From Clavibacter michiganensis subsp. insidiosus (lineage in GTDB: Bacteria; Actinomycetota; Actinomycetes; Actinomycetales; Microbacteriaceae): 64,000 bases of DNA. Location: positions 1 through 64,000 of the forward strand of contig NZ_MZMO01000002.1 of the NCBI RefSeq assembly GCF_002240565.1, written 5' to 3'. Below the pieces are notes generated by a model. That model was not told where the DNA came from and made no database searches. It saw only the letters and a list, made by a program, of their open reading frames with translations. The number at the start of each line of letters is the position of its first letter. Position 1 is the stretch's first letter. The translations under genes were made by a program, and so were the position numbers. Shown one piece after another: positions 23,401 to 32,019 of the stretch.

Positions 23401-24870
23401 CTCGCCACCACCCTGCAGTCGCAGGAGAGTTGGGGTGCCGTCGCGGCCGCGCTCCGGCACGCCGAGGACTACGGGTTCAGCCCCGTCGAGACCCTCCGCG
23501 TGGCGTACGAGCAGCGTGAGCTCGGCACGGCCGACGATGTGCCGGCGGTGCTGTCCTGGCGCATCGAACGCGCCCTCGAGAAGATCGACGCCCCGAGGCG
23601 CTCCGTCATGGACCTGCCCGACGTCGACGGCGTCGCCGCCTGGATCGCCGACGCCCGCCTGCAGGACAACGACCTGGTGCCCGAGGACTGGCGCGAGCAC
23701 CTGCAGGAGCGCCACCACTACATCGGCGTCCGCCTCAAGGAACGCGGCGCCGCCCTCGCCGTCGAGCGCCCCGCCTGGACCGACGCGCTCGGCGCCGTCC
23801 CCTCGCACCCCAAGCGGATGATCGCCTGGCACCAGCTCGCCGCCGAGGTCGACGTCCTCCGCGCCAAGTACCGCGTCGACCCCGCCGAGCCGCAGGCGAT
23901 CCCGGCGACGCTGCGCGGGAACGAGATCGCCGACCGGCTGCAGAAGCGCGTCACCGCCATGCACAAGGCATCCCTGCTCCTCACCGCGGCGCCGATCTCG
24001 CTCGACGCTCGCCAGCGGTACGCGGCCCACTTCACCAACCGCGTTGACGCCGTCCGCGCCACCCTCGGCCGGCCCGTGGTCATGCCTGCGATCGCGGCCG
24101 CGGCCGCGCAGCAGGCTCCCGCGGTCGTGGCCACGGCTACGGCCGCGGCCACAGAGCTCGCCGCGGCGGCCACTCCGCAGGCGTCCACCGTCGAGATCGC
24201 ACCCGCGGCCGCGACCAATCCCGTGGCCACGGCGTCCCCCACCACCGAACAGGAAGGAATCACCATGAGCGATCCCATCGACGAGGCACTCGAGCACGTC
24301 GGCCGGCACGTGGGCCGGGTCGGTCAGACCGTCACCTCGGAAGTCACCCGGCAGATCCAGCGCGCCGCTGACGAGCGTCGCCGCGAGCAGCAGGAGGCGC
24401 AGCGGAGAGCCGAGCGCGAGCGCGAGCACGCGGCCCGCGAGGCGCAGCGGAAGGCCGATCGGGAGCGGGAGAAGGCGGAGCAGGCCGCCGCCCGCGAGCA
24501 GGAGCGCGCCGACCGGCTCGCGGCTCGCTATGGACGCCCCGAAGCCGAGCAGCAGCAGGAGGCTGCCGGCGTCCAGGCGGGCGCCGCCCTCGGCGCAGCC
24601 GCGGCCAGCAGCACCGAGGCGGAGACCGATTCCGCGGCGATCACTTCGGACGGCCGCGACGCCGCGCGGACCGAATCCGCCGAGATCGACGCCGCCGGAC
24701 AGAGCGACGCCGACCAGTACACCGGTCGTGAGCTCCAGGAGCGCGAGATGCTCCAGGCGGCCGGCATCGACCCCGACGAGCGCTCCACTGACACGCGTGC
24801 CGACAGCTCGTGGACGGACCAGCCGGCGGCACCGGAGATCTCGCGCGGTGACGACGGCATGGAGCGCTGA
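20419..24870 (+). CDS. TrwC/TraA-type conjugative relaxase-helicase
   Basis: The product is about 1,483 aa (GTG at 20398 is an alternative start). The N-terminal HUH relaxase has tyrosines in GYTYYTSEV (residues 13-16) and metal-binding His253, His264 and His266. The SF1 helicase has Walker A GIGPAGAGKTT (about 580), VVDEAGMAG (about 655), GDDRQLSAVEAGGAL, and the C-terminal ARTISRSQGLT and YTGLTRGK. A long Arg/Glu coiled-coil tail follows, ending RGDDGMER. It nicks oriT, stays on the 5' end and unwinds the plasmid for transfer through the T4SS encoded at 24.9-36.7 kb. A second strong start lies inside the tail region. Confidence 0.95.
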   Translation: MMTMHVLSAGDGYTYYTSEVATGDAKRDRDRELGDYYTVDGNPPGRWMGRGADVLGVSGTVTEEQMKALYGEGLHPDADRIIADALAEGASAKEAQQRAKLGRSYYAYRAGPATLQGRIQAGYDTFQRLSGHEPDAEERRLIRAREGAQAFRDAKGREPADKEELGKFITAATRPDQTAVAGFDLVCSPSKSVSVLWALGDTETRKAIEAAQEQAVRDTIGYLEREAIATRAGTNGVAQIEVEGGIAATVFRHYDSRNGDPQLHDHVVVANKVKGVDGKWRTIDSKLLHRMNVPASEFYNAAVMSEVCRRLGVTTTARVPSPGKRPVMEIAGVDPDLIDTFSSRSASIRTATARLTEEYQRDHGRAPDAKTLIAIAQQATLETRPQKDHVRSPQAIHEAAVARVGADRAAGLVSAARDLARSVKAAVSVDVDEVTAQVLRTVEEHHAVWGAHVIEAEARRHLAALIPNQRIAEPLVQKVTRAALGGSVTLTPPSPHGAFTPLTRSDGSSIYDHKGKTLFTSTRILDAEDQLLDAARTRTVSPVSRETFERTAAQHTGPLDAGQRDLAREFATSDRELVVGIGPAGAGKTTALRLAATALEDGGCRMIGLAPSAPAASVIAEAVGIEATTIHGFLTAHAQAELPEKYEIRAGDVLVVDEAGMAGTQRLAALHTIAREYGAHVRLIGDDRQLSAVEAGGALRLIDREVGSVRLEHVHRFQDADEAEASLHLRDPLRPGDPFAWYQANGRVIGGDVDRMTDAVFAGWQTDTDAGLRSLMLAPTGATVTELNARAQAHRIAAGTVTGTHSVKLRDDLSAHVGDVVATRRNESSLRIQNGRDRVKNGDLWQVTRIGADGSLDVVHRDHQAPVTLPAGYVREHVELGYARTISRSQGLTADTSHVLGDESMTRETAYTGLTRGKQSNRLYLEVADGGAVDDALEQIGARSDAMLSAHETIRAEQDRVDDLVTLIDQHADVAERAGEIRYGRIAEVALGTSLATTLQSQESWGAVAAALRHAEDYGFSPVETLRVAYEQRELGTADDVPAVLSWRIERALEKIDAPRRSVMDLPDVDGVAAWIADARLQDNDLVPEDWREHLQERHHYIGVRLKERGAALAVERPAWTDALGAVPSHPKRMIAWHQLAAEVDVLRAKYRVDPAEPQAIPATLRGNEIADRLQKRVTAMHKASLLLTAAPISLDARQRYAAHFTNRVDAVRATLGRPVVMPAIAAAAAQQAPAVVATATAAATELAAAATPQASTVEIAPAAATNPVATASPTTEQEGITMSDPIDEALEHVGRHVGRVGQTVTSEVTRQIQRAADERRREQQEAQRRAEREREHAAREAQRKADREREKAEQAAAREQERADRLAARYGRPEAEQQQEAAGVQAGAALGAAAASSTEAETDSAAITSDGRDAARTESAEIDAAGQSDADQYTGRELQEREMLQAAGIDPDERSTDTRADSSWTDQPAAPEISRGDDGMER
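24265..24870 (+). CDS. Nested C-terminal product of the relaxase gene
   Basis: AGGAAGGA six bases before an in-frame ATG at 24265 would give a separate 201-aa protein comprising the charged coiled coil and the export-like C-terminus. Short forms of TraI/TrwC tails are known from internal starts in other plasmids. The signal is visible; its use is inferred. Confidence 0.45.
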   Translation: MSDPIDEALEHVGRHVGRVGQTVTSEVTRQIQRAADERRREQQEAQRRAEREREHAAREAQRKADREREKAEQAAAREQERADRLAARYGRPEAEQQQEAAGVQAGAALGAAAASSTEAETDSAAITSDGRDAARTESAEIDAAGQSDADQYTGRELQEREMLQAAGIDPDERSTDTRADSSWTDQPAAPEISRGDDGMER

Positions 24871-24882
24871 CGCGGGCACGGA

Positions 24883-24915
24883 GAAGGCCGGGCACCCACG
24901 GGGTGCCCGGCCTTC
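24883..24915. terminator. Shared terminator between relaxase and T4SS operons
   Basis: Fifteen-base perfect arms (GAAGGCCGGGCACCC and its complement) with a 3-base loop lie between two convergent operons, 12 bases after each stop. Confidence 0.9.
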
Positions 24916-24927
24916 GTCGTGCCCGCG

Positions 24928-25485
24928 TCAGATGAGGGGGACGTCCTCGGGCGGCATCTCCGGGGCGATCGTGAGCGGCTCGCCGTTGTTGTCGGCGAGG
25001 TGCCCCGCGGCGTTGCAGGCCCGGAAGGGGCCGTAGGTCTTGTCGAAGATGATGCGTGCGTGGTGGTCCCAGTGCTGCACCCACCACGCCGACTGCGCGA
25101 GCCGATCGTCCGTCATGCGCTTCGTCGCCTCGAGGTAGCCCTTCCAGGACACGTAGAACCGCTCGACGACTTCCGGGTGCTTCCACCACTCCGGGCACCA
25201 CCCCGGCTTCTGCCCCACCGGCACCCCGAACGCCTCGACACGGCTCAGCTGCAGTGCGACCCACTCCAGGAACAGCGTCCGGTCGTCCTTCTTCGGCTTC
25301 TTCGGCCGCGGTGGTGCCTTCTGCTCCCCCGCGTCGACCACCTCGCCGGTCGACTCGTCCGCAGACGGCATGCCCTCGTCCTCGGGTGGCGGGGGCGCGT
25401 CGTGATCGTCCAGAGGCGGCGCATCGTCGCCCCAGTCCGGCTCGGGCACTTCGGGCCACCGTGTCGGGTCAAACGGCGTCGACAT
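24928..25485 (-). CDS. DUF4913 protein
   Basis: The 185-aa product has a disordered, Pro/Asp/Glu-rich first 65 residues with a Lys patch, then the DUF4913 domain: GWCPEWWKHPEVVERF, AWWVQHWDHHARIIFD and YGPFRAC. DUF4913 genes are typical last members of actinobacterial transfer operons; function is unknown. It overlaps the coupling-protein gene by 17 bases. Confidence 0.88.
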   Translation of the reverse strand: MSTPFDPTRWPEVPEPDWGDDAPPLDDHDAPPPPEDEGMPSADESTGEVVDAGEQKAPPRPKKPKKDDRTLFLEWVALQLSRVEAFGVPVGQKPGWCPEWWKHPEVVERFYVSWKGYLEATKRMTDDRLAQSAWWVQHWDHHARIIFDKTYGPFRACNAAGHLADNNGEPLTIAPEMPPEDVPLI

Positions 25486-27106
25486 GCTCAGGCCTCCCCG
25501 TGATCGCCTCCGGCTCAGCCGCCGGCCCCTTCGGCTTCTTCGGCTTCACGATCTTGCCGTTGACCACCTCCTGCCCGTTGATCATGGCCATGAGCACTTC
25601 GTCCTCGAAGCACGGCCGGATGCGGATGAGGACCGGTCCGACGTCAGAGGCGTCGAACACGGCCCGCCACTTCGGCAGGTGCGCCAACACGTCTGCCGGC
25701 AGGATCGGCTTCGACCTGGACGTGCGCGACTTCGTGCTGCCGTTGCGGCCGGAGGAGGTGTTCGTCGTCCACTCCTCGAAGTTGCCGATGCTCTCGCTGA
25801 ACCGCTTGAGGAACGGCGACTGGGTGGACTCGCCGCCCCCGTAGACGCGGATCGAGGACGTGCTCCACAGCGCGTCGGCGCCGTCGTTGCCGAACGTGCG
25901 GACGATCTGCCCCCACGACTGGAAGTACATGCCGAGGATGAGCCCCAGGGAGCCGTAGAACGACACCAGCTCCGGCAGTTCCGGCCATCGGACGATGTTC
26001 GCGACCTCGTCGAGCTCGAACACGACAGGGACGCGGATACGTCCCCCGTCCGCGGACGCGGCGCGCTCCCCCGCGCGCGCGATCGACCGCACGAGCGCAG
26101 CCACGAATGCGCCACCGGATCCCGCGCCGTTGCGGGAGATCAGCACGGCCGTGTCGTTGCTGCGCACGAACGCGTCCGCGTCGAACCGCCGCACTCCCCG
26201 CGCGTTGGTCCAGGCGAGCAGCTTGTCGTTGGCGAGGGCCGACGCCATGCGCTGCGCGGTGGCGTAGACGCTGCCGCGCGTCTTGTCCGGCTGCCCCTGC
26301 AGGCCGAGCAATGCAGCCGCCGGCCCCGACTGCCCGTGCTTCCGCATGACGGCGCGGAGCTCGTCGTGCTTCTGCTGCGTGATCCACGTGTACACCTGGG
26401 CGTCGCCCTCGCCCTCGAGCTTCGCGGCGAGCAGCGCGTAGGCGAACAGGTCGCGACCCTGTGAGTCGAACTGCGCGTCGCTCTTGCTGTCGCCGTCCTT
26501 CGTGCTGGCCTCGAAGATCGCCGCGATCTCCTGCGCCGTCGTGAGGTCGGTGACATCGTCCAGCGGGTCGTAGATGAAGTCCGGCCGCGCGTCCTGCCGG
26601 TAGACCTGCATCGGGTCGTACACCCACTGCTCGCCCGCGCGCTGGCGGCCGGCGAGGACCTCCTTCACTCCGTCGACCTTGTTCGACGTCATCACCGCCG
26701 CGCCGGGCGCCTCGAGCATGTGGCGGACCACGGACCCCGTGGTCTTCCCGCGGCCGGGCCCGAAGATGTAGATCGCGACGTCACGCCACCCCTGCCACAC
26801 CCACGTCGCGCCGGCGCCGACGAGCGTCCCGATCTTCTGCCCGGGCGGGAGATCCTCGACGTTCGGGTGCAGGTCCTCGCGTGTGGCCTTCAACCGTGCC
26901 GGATACAACACCGGGGCGAGTCGGTTGCCGGCGCGCAGGTGACGCTGCATCCGGTCCACGGGATGCCGTCCGCGCATGCGGATCAGAGCGAGCACGGCGC
27001 CGGCGAGGGCCAGCACCACCAGGACGATGAGCAGCGGTGTCCCCCACCACGGCCACCGGAACTGCTCGAACGCCATCTGGATCGGGTCGGGCGCGGGCGT
27101 GTACAT
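25469..27106 (-). CDS. T4SS coupling protein (VirD4/TraD-like)
   Basis: The 545-aa product has one membrane segment at about residues 22-45, Walker A GPGRGKTTG near 115 and Walker B VFELDEVANI near 350, with a typical QSWGQI region after it. It is the ATPase that recruits the relaxase-DNA complex to the channel. It is translationally coupled to the small gene upstream (TGATG). The C-terminus is charged and short, with no obvious extra domain. Confidence 0.93.
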   Translation of the reverse strand: MYTPAPDPIQMAFEQFRWPWWGTPLLIVLVVLALAGAVLALIRMRGRHPVDRMQRHLRAGNRLAPVLYPARLKATREDLHPNVEDLPPGQKIGTLVGAGATWVWQGWRDVAIYIFGPGRGKTTGSVVRHMLEAPGAAVMTSNKVDGVKEVLAGRQRAGEQWVYDPMQVYRQDARPDFIYDPLDDVTDLTTAQEIAAIFEASTKDGDSKSDAQFDSQGRDLFAYALLAAKLEGEGDAQVYTWITQQKHDELRAVMRKHGQSGPAAALLGLQGQPDKTRGSVYATAQRMASALANDKLLAWTNARGVRRFDADAFVRSNDTAVLISRNGAGSGGAFVAALVRSIARAGERAASADGGRIRVPVVFELDEVANIVRWPELPELVSFYGSLGLILGMYFQSWGQIVRTFGNDGADALWSTSSIRVYGGGESTQSPFLKRFSESIGNFEEWTTNTSSGRNGSTKSRTSRSKPILPADVLAHLPKWRAVFDASDVGPVLIRIRPCFEDEVLMAMINGQEVVNGKIVKPKKPKGPAAEPEAITGRPEHVDAV

Positions 27107-27345
27107 CAGCGGTGCTCCTGCACTCCGTCGTCCTCGTCGACGAGCCGCCGCCGTTCGGCATCGTCAACGAGCTGCCGAACGCGGCGCCGCGATAGCCCGG
27201 CAGCTTCCGCGGCGCCCTTCTGCCCCAGAACCGCGACAGAGGCGACGATCGCTTCGTCTCGCTCCAGGCGTGCCCTCCTGTAGGCGTCGGCGACGTCCTG
27301 GACGTACTCCGCTGTCGCGGTGATCGCGCGGCCGATCCCGGCCAT
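27106..27345 (-). CDS. Small helix-turn-helix protein in T4SS operon
   Basis: The 79-aa product has a helix (YVQDVADAYRRARLERDEAIV) followed by GAAEAAGLSRRRVRQLVDDA, a sigma/Xre-like helix-turn-helix. Its stop shares a base with the coupling-protein ATG. It may regulate the operon or bind oriT. Confidence 0.7.
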   Translation of the reverse strand: MAGIGRAITATAEYVQDVADAYRRARLERDEAIVASVAVLGQKGAAEAAGLSRRRVRQLVDDAERRRLVDEDDGVQEHR

Positions 27346-27347
27346 GC

Positions 27348-27677
27348 TCACCACGTCCGCCCGGTCCGCATCGACGAGATGCGCTGCAGCTGGTCCATCT
27401 GCCACCAGACGACGATCGTCACGAGCGCGAGGAGTCCGGCGAGGAGCGTTCCGGTGAACAGGTACCCGGAGGGTGCCCATGCGGTCTCCCAGGCGCCTGC
27501 TGCCGCGCCGGGACCCATGTCCGGGACGACGAGGGAGACGGCACTGGCGAACAGCAGGGCGAGGACCCACAGCCCCACCCCGAGGACGAACCCAGCGGCG
27601 GTGTTGCGGATCAGGAGAAGGCCCCGCCGGCGCCACCGCCGCGGAGGCGCGTTCGTGTGCAGTCGTCCATCGCTCAT
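27348..27677 (-). CDS. Two-TM protein of the T4SS operon
   Basis: AAGGAG lies six bases before the ATG. The 109-aa product has a basic N-terminus, two membrane segments (about residues 24-50 and 72-92) with an outside loop, and a short basic tail. No family was recognised. It is probably a channel accessory protein. Confidence 0.7.
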   Translation of the reverse strand: MSDGRLHTNAPPRRWRRRGLLLIRNTAAGFVLGVGLWVLALLFASAVSLVVPDMGPGAAAGAWETAWAPSGYLFTGTLLAGLLALVTIVVWWQMDQLQRISSMRTGRTW

Positions 27678-27712
27678 CGTGTGCTCCTTCGTTCGGTCGG
27701 TGGTGCTGATGG

Positions 27713-28762
27713 TCAGAGGCCGTCGACGGGACGCCACACCTGGGCGTTCGGGGTGCCCCAGACGGTCTGGATCTTCACGACGTCGCCGACCTTGGGCGCG
27801 GCGATCATCATGTTCCCGCCGAGGCTGATGCCGACGTGCCAGGCGTCGTTGCCGCCCCAGAAGATGAGGTCCCCGGGCTGGACCTCGGACAGCGGATGCA
27901 TCTGACCGCGCGCGACGCCGTTGCGCCACTGCGTCGTCGACGAGTGCCCGTCGTCGATGTCGATGCCGACCTGTGCGTAGGCGACCTTCGTGAGCCCGGA
28001 GCAGTCCCAGACGTCGGGGCCCGCTCCCCCGAGGACATAGGACTTCCCGAGCTGCAGCTTCGCGAACGCGATGACCTGGTTGATCTCGGCCGCATGCGGG
28101 CCGCGCGCGGGCTGCTCGCCGTCCGCGAGCTCACCGGGATCGGCGGTTCCTGCGCGCGAGCAGGCGAGGCCCTCATCTGTGCTCGAGACGGGCACGACGG
28201 TCGTCCCCGAGAGCGCGTTCATCACCTGTGCTGCCTCGGGTAGGTGCGTGGCGTACCGGTCCGGGAACGCCGAGCGCTCCACCGCCTGTGCGGCCTCGCC
28301 CGGCTCTTTGCTCTCCCACCCGGGGACCTGCGTGAGGCGCTCGTAGAACAGGTTGATCGCGTACCCCGTGTCCGTGATCTGCGCGAGCGTGCCCCAGCCC
28401 TGTGAGGGGCGCATCTGGAAGAGGCCGGCGGAATCGCGATCGCCTCCGCCGAGGTTGCGGAGCCCTGACTCGGTCATCGCTGCGATCAACGCCACCTGCT
28501 GCGCGTGCTGGTTGAGACCGCGCTGCTTGCCGATGGTGAGGATCGAAGCCGCGTTCGCGACCTGCTCGCCGGAGTACGCACCCACCGCGGCCGGGAGCTG
28601 ACCGGACTCCACGGCTATCGCTGGCCCCCCGGTGCCGCAGCCGGCGGCCGACGCCCCATCGCTTCCGCCGCCGACGATGACCGTGAAGATCACCACGACC
28701 ACCGCGACGAGTCCGATGACCGGCGCCGCAACAAGGATCCCGAGCATGCTGCCCTTGCTCAC
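27713..28762 (-). CDS. Bifunctional cell-wall hydrolase (lysozyme-like + NlpC/P60)
   Basis: A GTG start overlaps the preceding stop (GTGA). The 349-aa product has an N-terminal membrane anchor (residues about 6-30) and a lysozyme-like domain with ALIAAMTESGLRNL and SAGLFQMRPSQGWG (catalytic Glu in TES). A C-terminal NlpC/P60 domain has the nucleophile Cys in DCSGLTKVAYAQVG and His in WHVGISLG. This layout matches TcpG/CwlT/VirB1-type enzymes that open peptidoglycan for the conjugation channel. Confidence 0.9.
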   Translation of the reverse strand: MSKGSMLGILVAAPVIGLVAVVVVIFTVIVGGGSDGASAAGCGTGGPAIAVESGQLPAAVGAYSGEQVANAASILTIGKQRGLNQHAQQVALIAAMTESGLRNLGGGDRDSAGLFQMRPSQGWGTLAQITDTGYAINLFYERLTQVPGWESKEPGEAAQAVERSAFPDRYATHLPEAAQVMNALSGTTVVPVSSTDEGLACSRAGTADPGELADGEQPARGPHAAEINQVIAFAKLQLGKSYVLGGAGPDVWDCSGLTKVAYAQVGIDIDDGHSSTTQWRNGVARGQMHPLSEVQPGDLIFWGGNDAWHVGISLGGNMMIAAPKVGDVVKIQTVWGTPNAQVWRPVDGL

Positions 28763-29244
28763 GGCGCATATCCGGTGGGATTGACATAGGACACCAGCCA
28801 CACGGCTGCCGTCGAATCCCGGTGCAGGGTCACCGTCACAGGCCCGCCCACGGCAGCGTCGAACTGCCACGCCGCATCCGTCAACGTCTGCTGATCGCCT
28901 ACCGGACCCCCATCGTCGCGCACGTCCTCACAGGGGACGTTCGCCGGCGCCGTCGCGGCGTAGAGGGCGCGTGCGTCGTCGGTGAGGTACGGGTCCAGCG
29001 TCCGCTGCCACGTCCCGGAGTCGACGTCGGGACGGCAGAACGCGGCCGCGGCCGCGAACGCCTGCGCGCGGTCAGCAGGCTCATCAGGGCTCGTCGACGG
29101 CGAGGGAGCCGCGGCATCGGGCATCGGAGCGGCCGAGGTGGCGGCCTGCGGCGCCGGCACGCTGCGCGCTGCGAGCATCAGGCCCACGATCACCGAGAGC
29201 ACGACGAGCACGGCAAGGGCCGTCAGGATGGTCTTCCTGGACAT
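28759..29244 (-). CDS. Membrane-anchored T4SS accessory protein
   Basis: The 161-aa product has a signal anchor at residues 6-27, a Pro/Ala/Ser linker and a domain of about 100 residues with two Cys (FCRPD, VPCED) that may pair outside the membrane. It is coupled to the cell-wall hydrolase. A VirB8/TcpC-like or lipoprotein-like role is possible, but the fold is not recognisable by eye. Confidence 0.7.
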   Translation of the reverse strand: MSRKTILTALAVLVVLSVIVGLMLAARSVPAPQAATSAAPMPDAAAPSPSTSPDEPADRAQAFAAAAAFCRPDVDSGTWQRTLDPYLTDDARALYAATAPANVPCEDVRDDGGPVGDQQTLTDAAWQFDAAVGGPVTVTLHRDSTAAVWLVSYVNPTGYAP

Positions 29245-29253
29245 CAGCGGGCT

Positions 29254-30504
29254 CTACCGGTATCCGTCGACGATCGCGGCCGCGATGCGCATCCACGCCA
29301 GCCTCGTTGCCGGCGACACCCGCTCCGGGACGATCTGCACGCCCCCGGCCGCGGCACGGTCGCGCGGGACCTGGATGAGCTGCGCTGACGACACCTCGAG
29401 GAACCGCGCGATAGCCGCGCGGTCCACCTCGTCGGGCACGTCCGCCATGTCGGTGATGACGACGATCGCAGACTCGGCGAGGCGCGCATACCCGTGCTCG
29501 CGCAACCAGCCGATGGCCCGGGCAGCCCGATCGGCCGACGAGACCGCCCAGTCGGTCACGATCACGACGTTGGAGACGCTGCGGAGGATCCCGGCCATCG
29601 CCGGGTGGGAGACGCCCGTGCCGCAGTCGGTGAGCACCACGCTGTAGTAGCGCGCCACCAGCGCCTGGACCCGGGCATGGTCCTCGGCGTTGAGCGCGTC
29701 GGACACCTCGGGATCCTGCTCCCCCGCGATGACATGCAGCCGGTTCGCGTGGTGCATGTACCGCCCGAGCTCGGTGAGAGATCCGATCGCCTCTGCCTCC
29801 CGGACGACGTCGGTAACGGTCGGGGCCGTCGCCACGTCGTAGGCCGCCTCGCCGACCACGCGCTCGGCGAGATCCCCGGAGTCCGGGTTCATGTCCACCG
29901 CGCACGGCGGGTCGCCTCGGTACTCGGCAAGCATCATCCCGACGCCGCCGGTCGTCGACGTCTTCCCGACGCCGCCCTTCAAGGAGAGGATCGCCGTGGA
30001 GTGGCTGCCGGTCAGCTTCCGGCTGATCCGCGCCGCAAGCTCATCGGTCTCCCGCTCGAGCGCGGACTGGCCGAGGTTCACCACTCCCCCGGTCGCTGCG
30101 TACACGGCGGCTCGCAGCCCGGTCCGCGGCCGCGGCTTCGCCGGCTTCACGAACCGCACATCCGCCCGACGTGGCAGCGGATCGACAGCCACCGGTGCGG
30201 GAGCCGTCGTCGACCGCGACACAGCGGTGGTCGGCATCGGCGCCGGCGCCGCGCGCTCGGGCGACGGCGATGAGGGGCCAGCGGGGTGAACGGAGCCATC
30301 GAGATCGACCGAGAACCAGCTCTCCTGGCCCGACGGCCTCTCGACGCTGTGCACCAGCACCGGAGCGCCCTGCACCTGCGCTTGATGGCTGAGCCATTCG
30401 AGGACGTCCGGATACGAGCTGTCACCAGCGAAGGTGACGTCTCCGATGTGCAGCTCGCTGCCTGTGGAGAGCAGCTCGAGCGCTCCGAGGGGTGTCGTGG
30501 TCAC
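29254..30504 (-). CDS. ParA/MinD-like ATPase of the T4SS operon
   Basis: The 416-aa product has an N-terminal 165-residue region with a Pro-rich linker, then a MinD/ParA ATPase with deviant Walker A LKGGVGKTS (about 172-180), Asp-rich switch DMNPDSGD and VLTDCGTG. Such ATPases occur in actinobacterial T4SS and type VII loci, where they probably position or energise the machine. This is distinct from the partition ParA at 44510. Confidence 0.85.
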   Translation of the reverse strand: MTTTPLGALELLSTGSELHIGDVTFAGDSSYPDVLEWLSHQAQVQGAPVLVHSVERPSGQESWFSVDLDGSVHPAGPSSPSPERAAPAPMPTTAVSRSTTAPAPVAVDPLPRRADVRFVKPAKPRPRTGLRAAVYAATGGVVNLGQSALERETDELAARISRKLTGSHSTAILSLKGGVGKTSTTGGVGMMLAEYRGDPPCAVDMNPDSGDLAERVVGEAAYDVATAPTVTDVVREAEAIGSLTELGRYMHHANRLHVIAGEQDPEVSDALNAEDHARVQALVARYYSVVLTDCGTGVSHPAMAGILRSVSNVVIVTDWAVSSADRAARAIGWLREHGYARLAESAIVVITDMADVPDEVDRAAIARFLEVSSAQLIQVPRDRAAAGGVQIVPERVSPATRLAWMRIAAAIVDGYR

Positions 30505-30513
30505 GTGGTCCTC

Positions 30514-32019
30514 CTACTGCCGGTATCGCTCATCGGTGACGTGGAGCTGCTGCTGCACATCGGTCTGGAACATCTGCACGGTGATCCCTGCCCGCTCCGG
30601 CAGCTTCAACATGACCCGGCCGGCACCAGGAGGTGCCCCCTTCTCGCCCTTACGGCGAGGGGGCTGTTTCCATGACGGGGCGGCGTTGAAGCTCGCGACG
30701 CGGTTGATCTCCTTTGAAGTCAGCCGACGGATACCGCTCAGTGATTCCAAATCGTCCCGCGTGAGAGCCATGAGATAGACAAGCCCGGAACGTTCTACGA
30801 AACCGCGAGCCTTTTCACGGTCTGCCGGGTTCGGAAGGGAGATAAGGTCCTTTGGCGAATGTGTGACCTTCAGTTCCGCTACACCCTTGCTGCGATTTGT
30901 TCGGATCAGCGCATCGTAGCGGTCGACGATTCCCTCGCACGCTCGCAGCGGGTACCAACACTCATCCATAAGGGACGTGTACCCCGACCACGTCACCTTG
31001 GGCACGTACATCTCACCCGCGAGAGCTGCCTCCTCCACGAGGCGCTGTTCATGCTGCGCGATCTCCCAGTGCGCGTCGATCGCGTCCATCCCGAGTGACC
31101 AGGTAGAGAGCATCGCCGCCGACAACAGCCGAGTGTTGGAGGGGTCGATGCTCGATGTGTCGAAGCAGAAGCCCCCGGGATTGCCTGGATCGAACTCGAC
31201 GGAGTCCACTCCGCTGAGCATCTGGCCCATCTCCCCCGAGATCATGGACCGCAGCGTCTCCCCAAGGCGAGCGAAACGAGCGCGAAACGAGTCCGCATCC
31301 CGCTGTCCCGTCACATGCAGCATCCGGTCCGAGACGGCGTCGAACACCGTCACGAGATCCCGCGTTACCGGTCGCGAGGTGCGTTCCCGCAGGGAGTCCA
31401 CGATCGCTTCAAGAGCTGTGTCCTCGATGTCGTCCAGCGGGTGGCCGCGGCTCACGCGAGCATTGAGCTGGACCAGGGCGACCGCCTTGTCCCGAGCCAG
31501 CTGCGCGAGCTCCTCGCCGACGTGTCCGCCGATTCTGGCTGCGGCGGCACCGAGTGGGCCGGGCGACACGATGTTGAGCTTGTCGCGCCCCGCTCCTGGA
31601 CCGATGGAGAATACCTGCCCGCCCACCGCCCTGATCATCGGCACGTGCTCGCCCTTGATCGGGTCGAACACCGCTGGGGTGAGCCCGCGCCCCATCTGGC
31701 CAAGCAGGATCGTCTGGGCGGTGGTCGACTTCCCTACCCCGTTGATACCGAACAGGATTCCGGTCGGTGATGAGATGACGTTCGCTCGGTACAGGGCCTC
31801 GTGATCTGTGCACACGGCGGTATGAGTGTCGACGTCTCGGCCGAGCGGGGCACCATCGGTAGGGCGCCCGGTGCCGACGCCGAAGGGGTAGATCCCGCAA
31901 CCCTGCACTGACGTGGAGAACCACATGGGGGCCTGCGGCACGCGAGACCACATACCGCCGCCATGCCCGAGAAATCCCATCGGGGTCCGGGTGAGCCGCC
32001 GCGTCATCGTGCCGCCCAT
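30514..32019 (-). CDS. VirB4-like ATPase
   Basis: The start ATG overlaps the SCO6880 stop (TAATG). The 501-aa product has Walker A GINGVGKSTTAQ near residue 95 and a FDPIKGEH motif after the first strand. In actinobacterial T4SS, the VirB4 function is split between an SCO6880 protein and an ATPase such as this. It powers substrate transfer and channel assembly at the inner face of the membrane. Confidence 0.85.
   Translation of the reverse strand: MGGTMTRRLTRTPMGFLGHGGGMWSRVPQAPMWFSTSVQGCGIYPFGVGTGRPTDGAPLGRDVDTHTAVCTDHEALYRANVISSPTGILFGINGVGKSTTAQTILLGQMGRGLTPAVFDPIKGEHVPMIRAVGGQVFSIGPGAGRDKLNIVSPGPLGAAAARIGGHVGEELAQLARDKAVALVQLNARVSRGHPLDDIEDTALEAIVDSLRERTSRPVTRDLVTVFDAVSDRMLHVTGQRDADSFRARFARLGETLRSMISGEMGQMLSGVDSVEFDPGNPGGFCFDTSSIDPSNTRLLSAAMLSTWSLGMDAIDAHWEIAQHEQRLVEEAALAGEMYVPKVTWSGYTSLMDECWYPLRACEGIVDRYDALIRTNRSKGVAELKVTHSPKDLISLPNPADREKARGFVERSGLVYLMALTRDDLESLSGIRRLTSKEINRVASFNAAPSWKQPPRRKGEKGAPPGAGRVMLKLPERAGITVQMFQTDVQQQLHVTDERYRQ

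Noticed and set aside
20392..24879. 1,495-codon open frame on the - strand opposite the relaxase
   Set aside because: It is an antisense artefact of high-GC codon use. The + strand encodes a clear relaxase-helicase, while the antisense product has low-complexity composition and no motifs.
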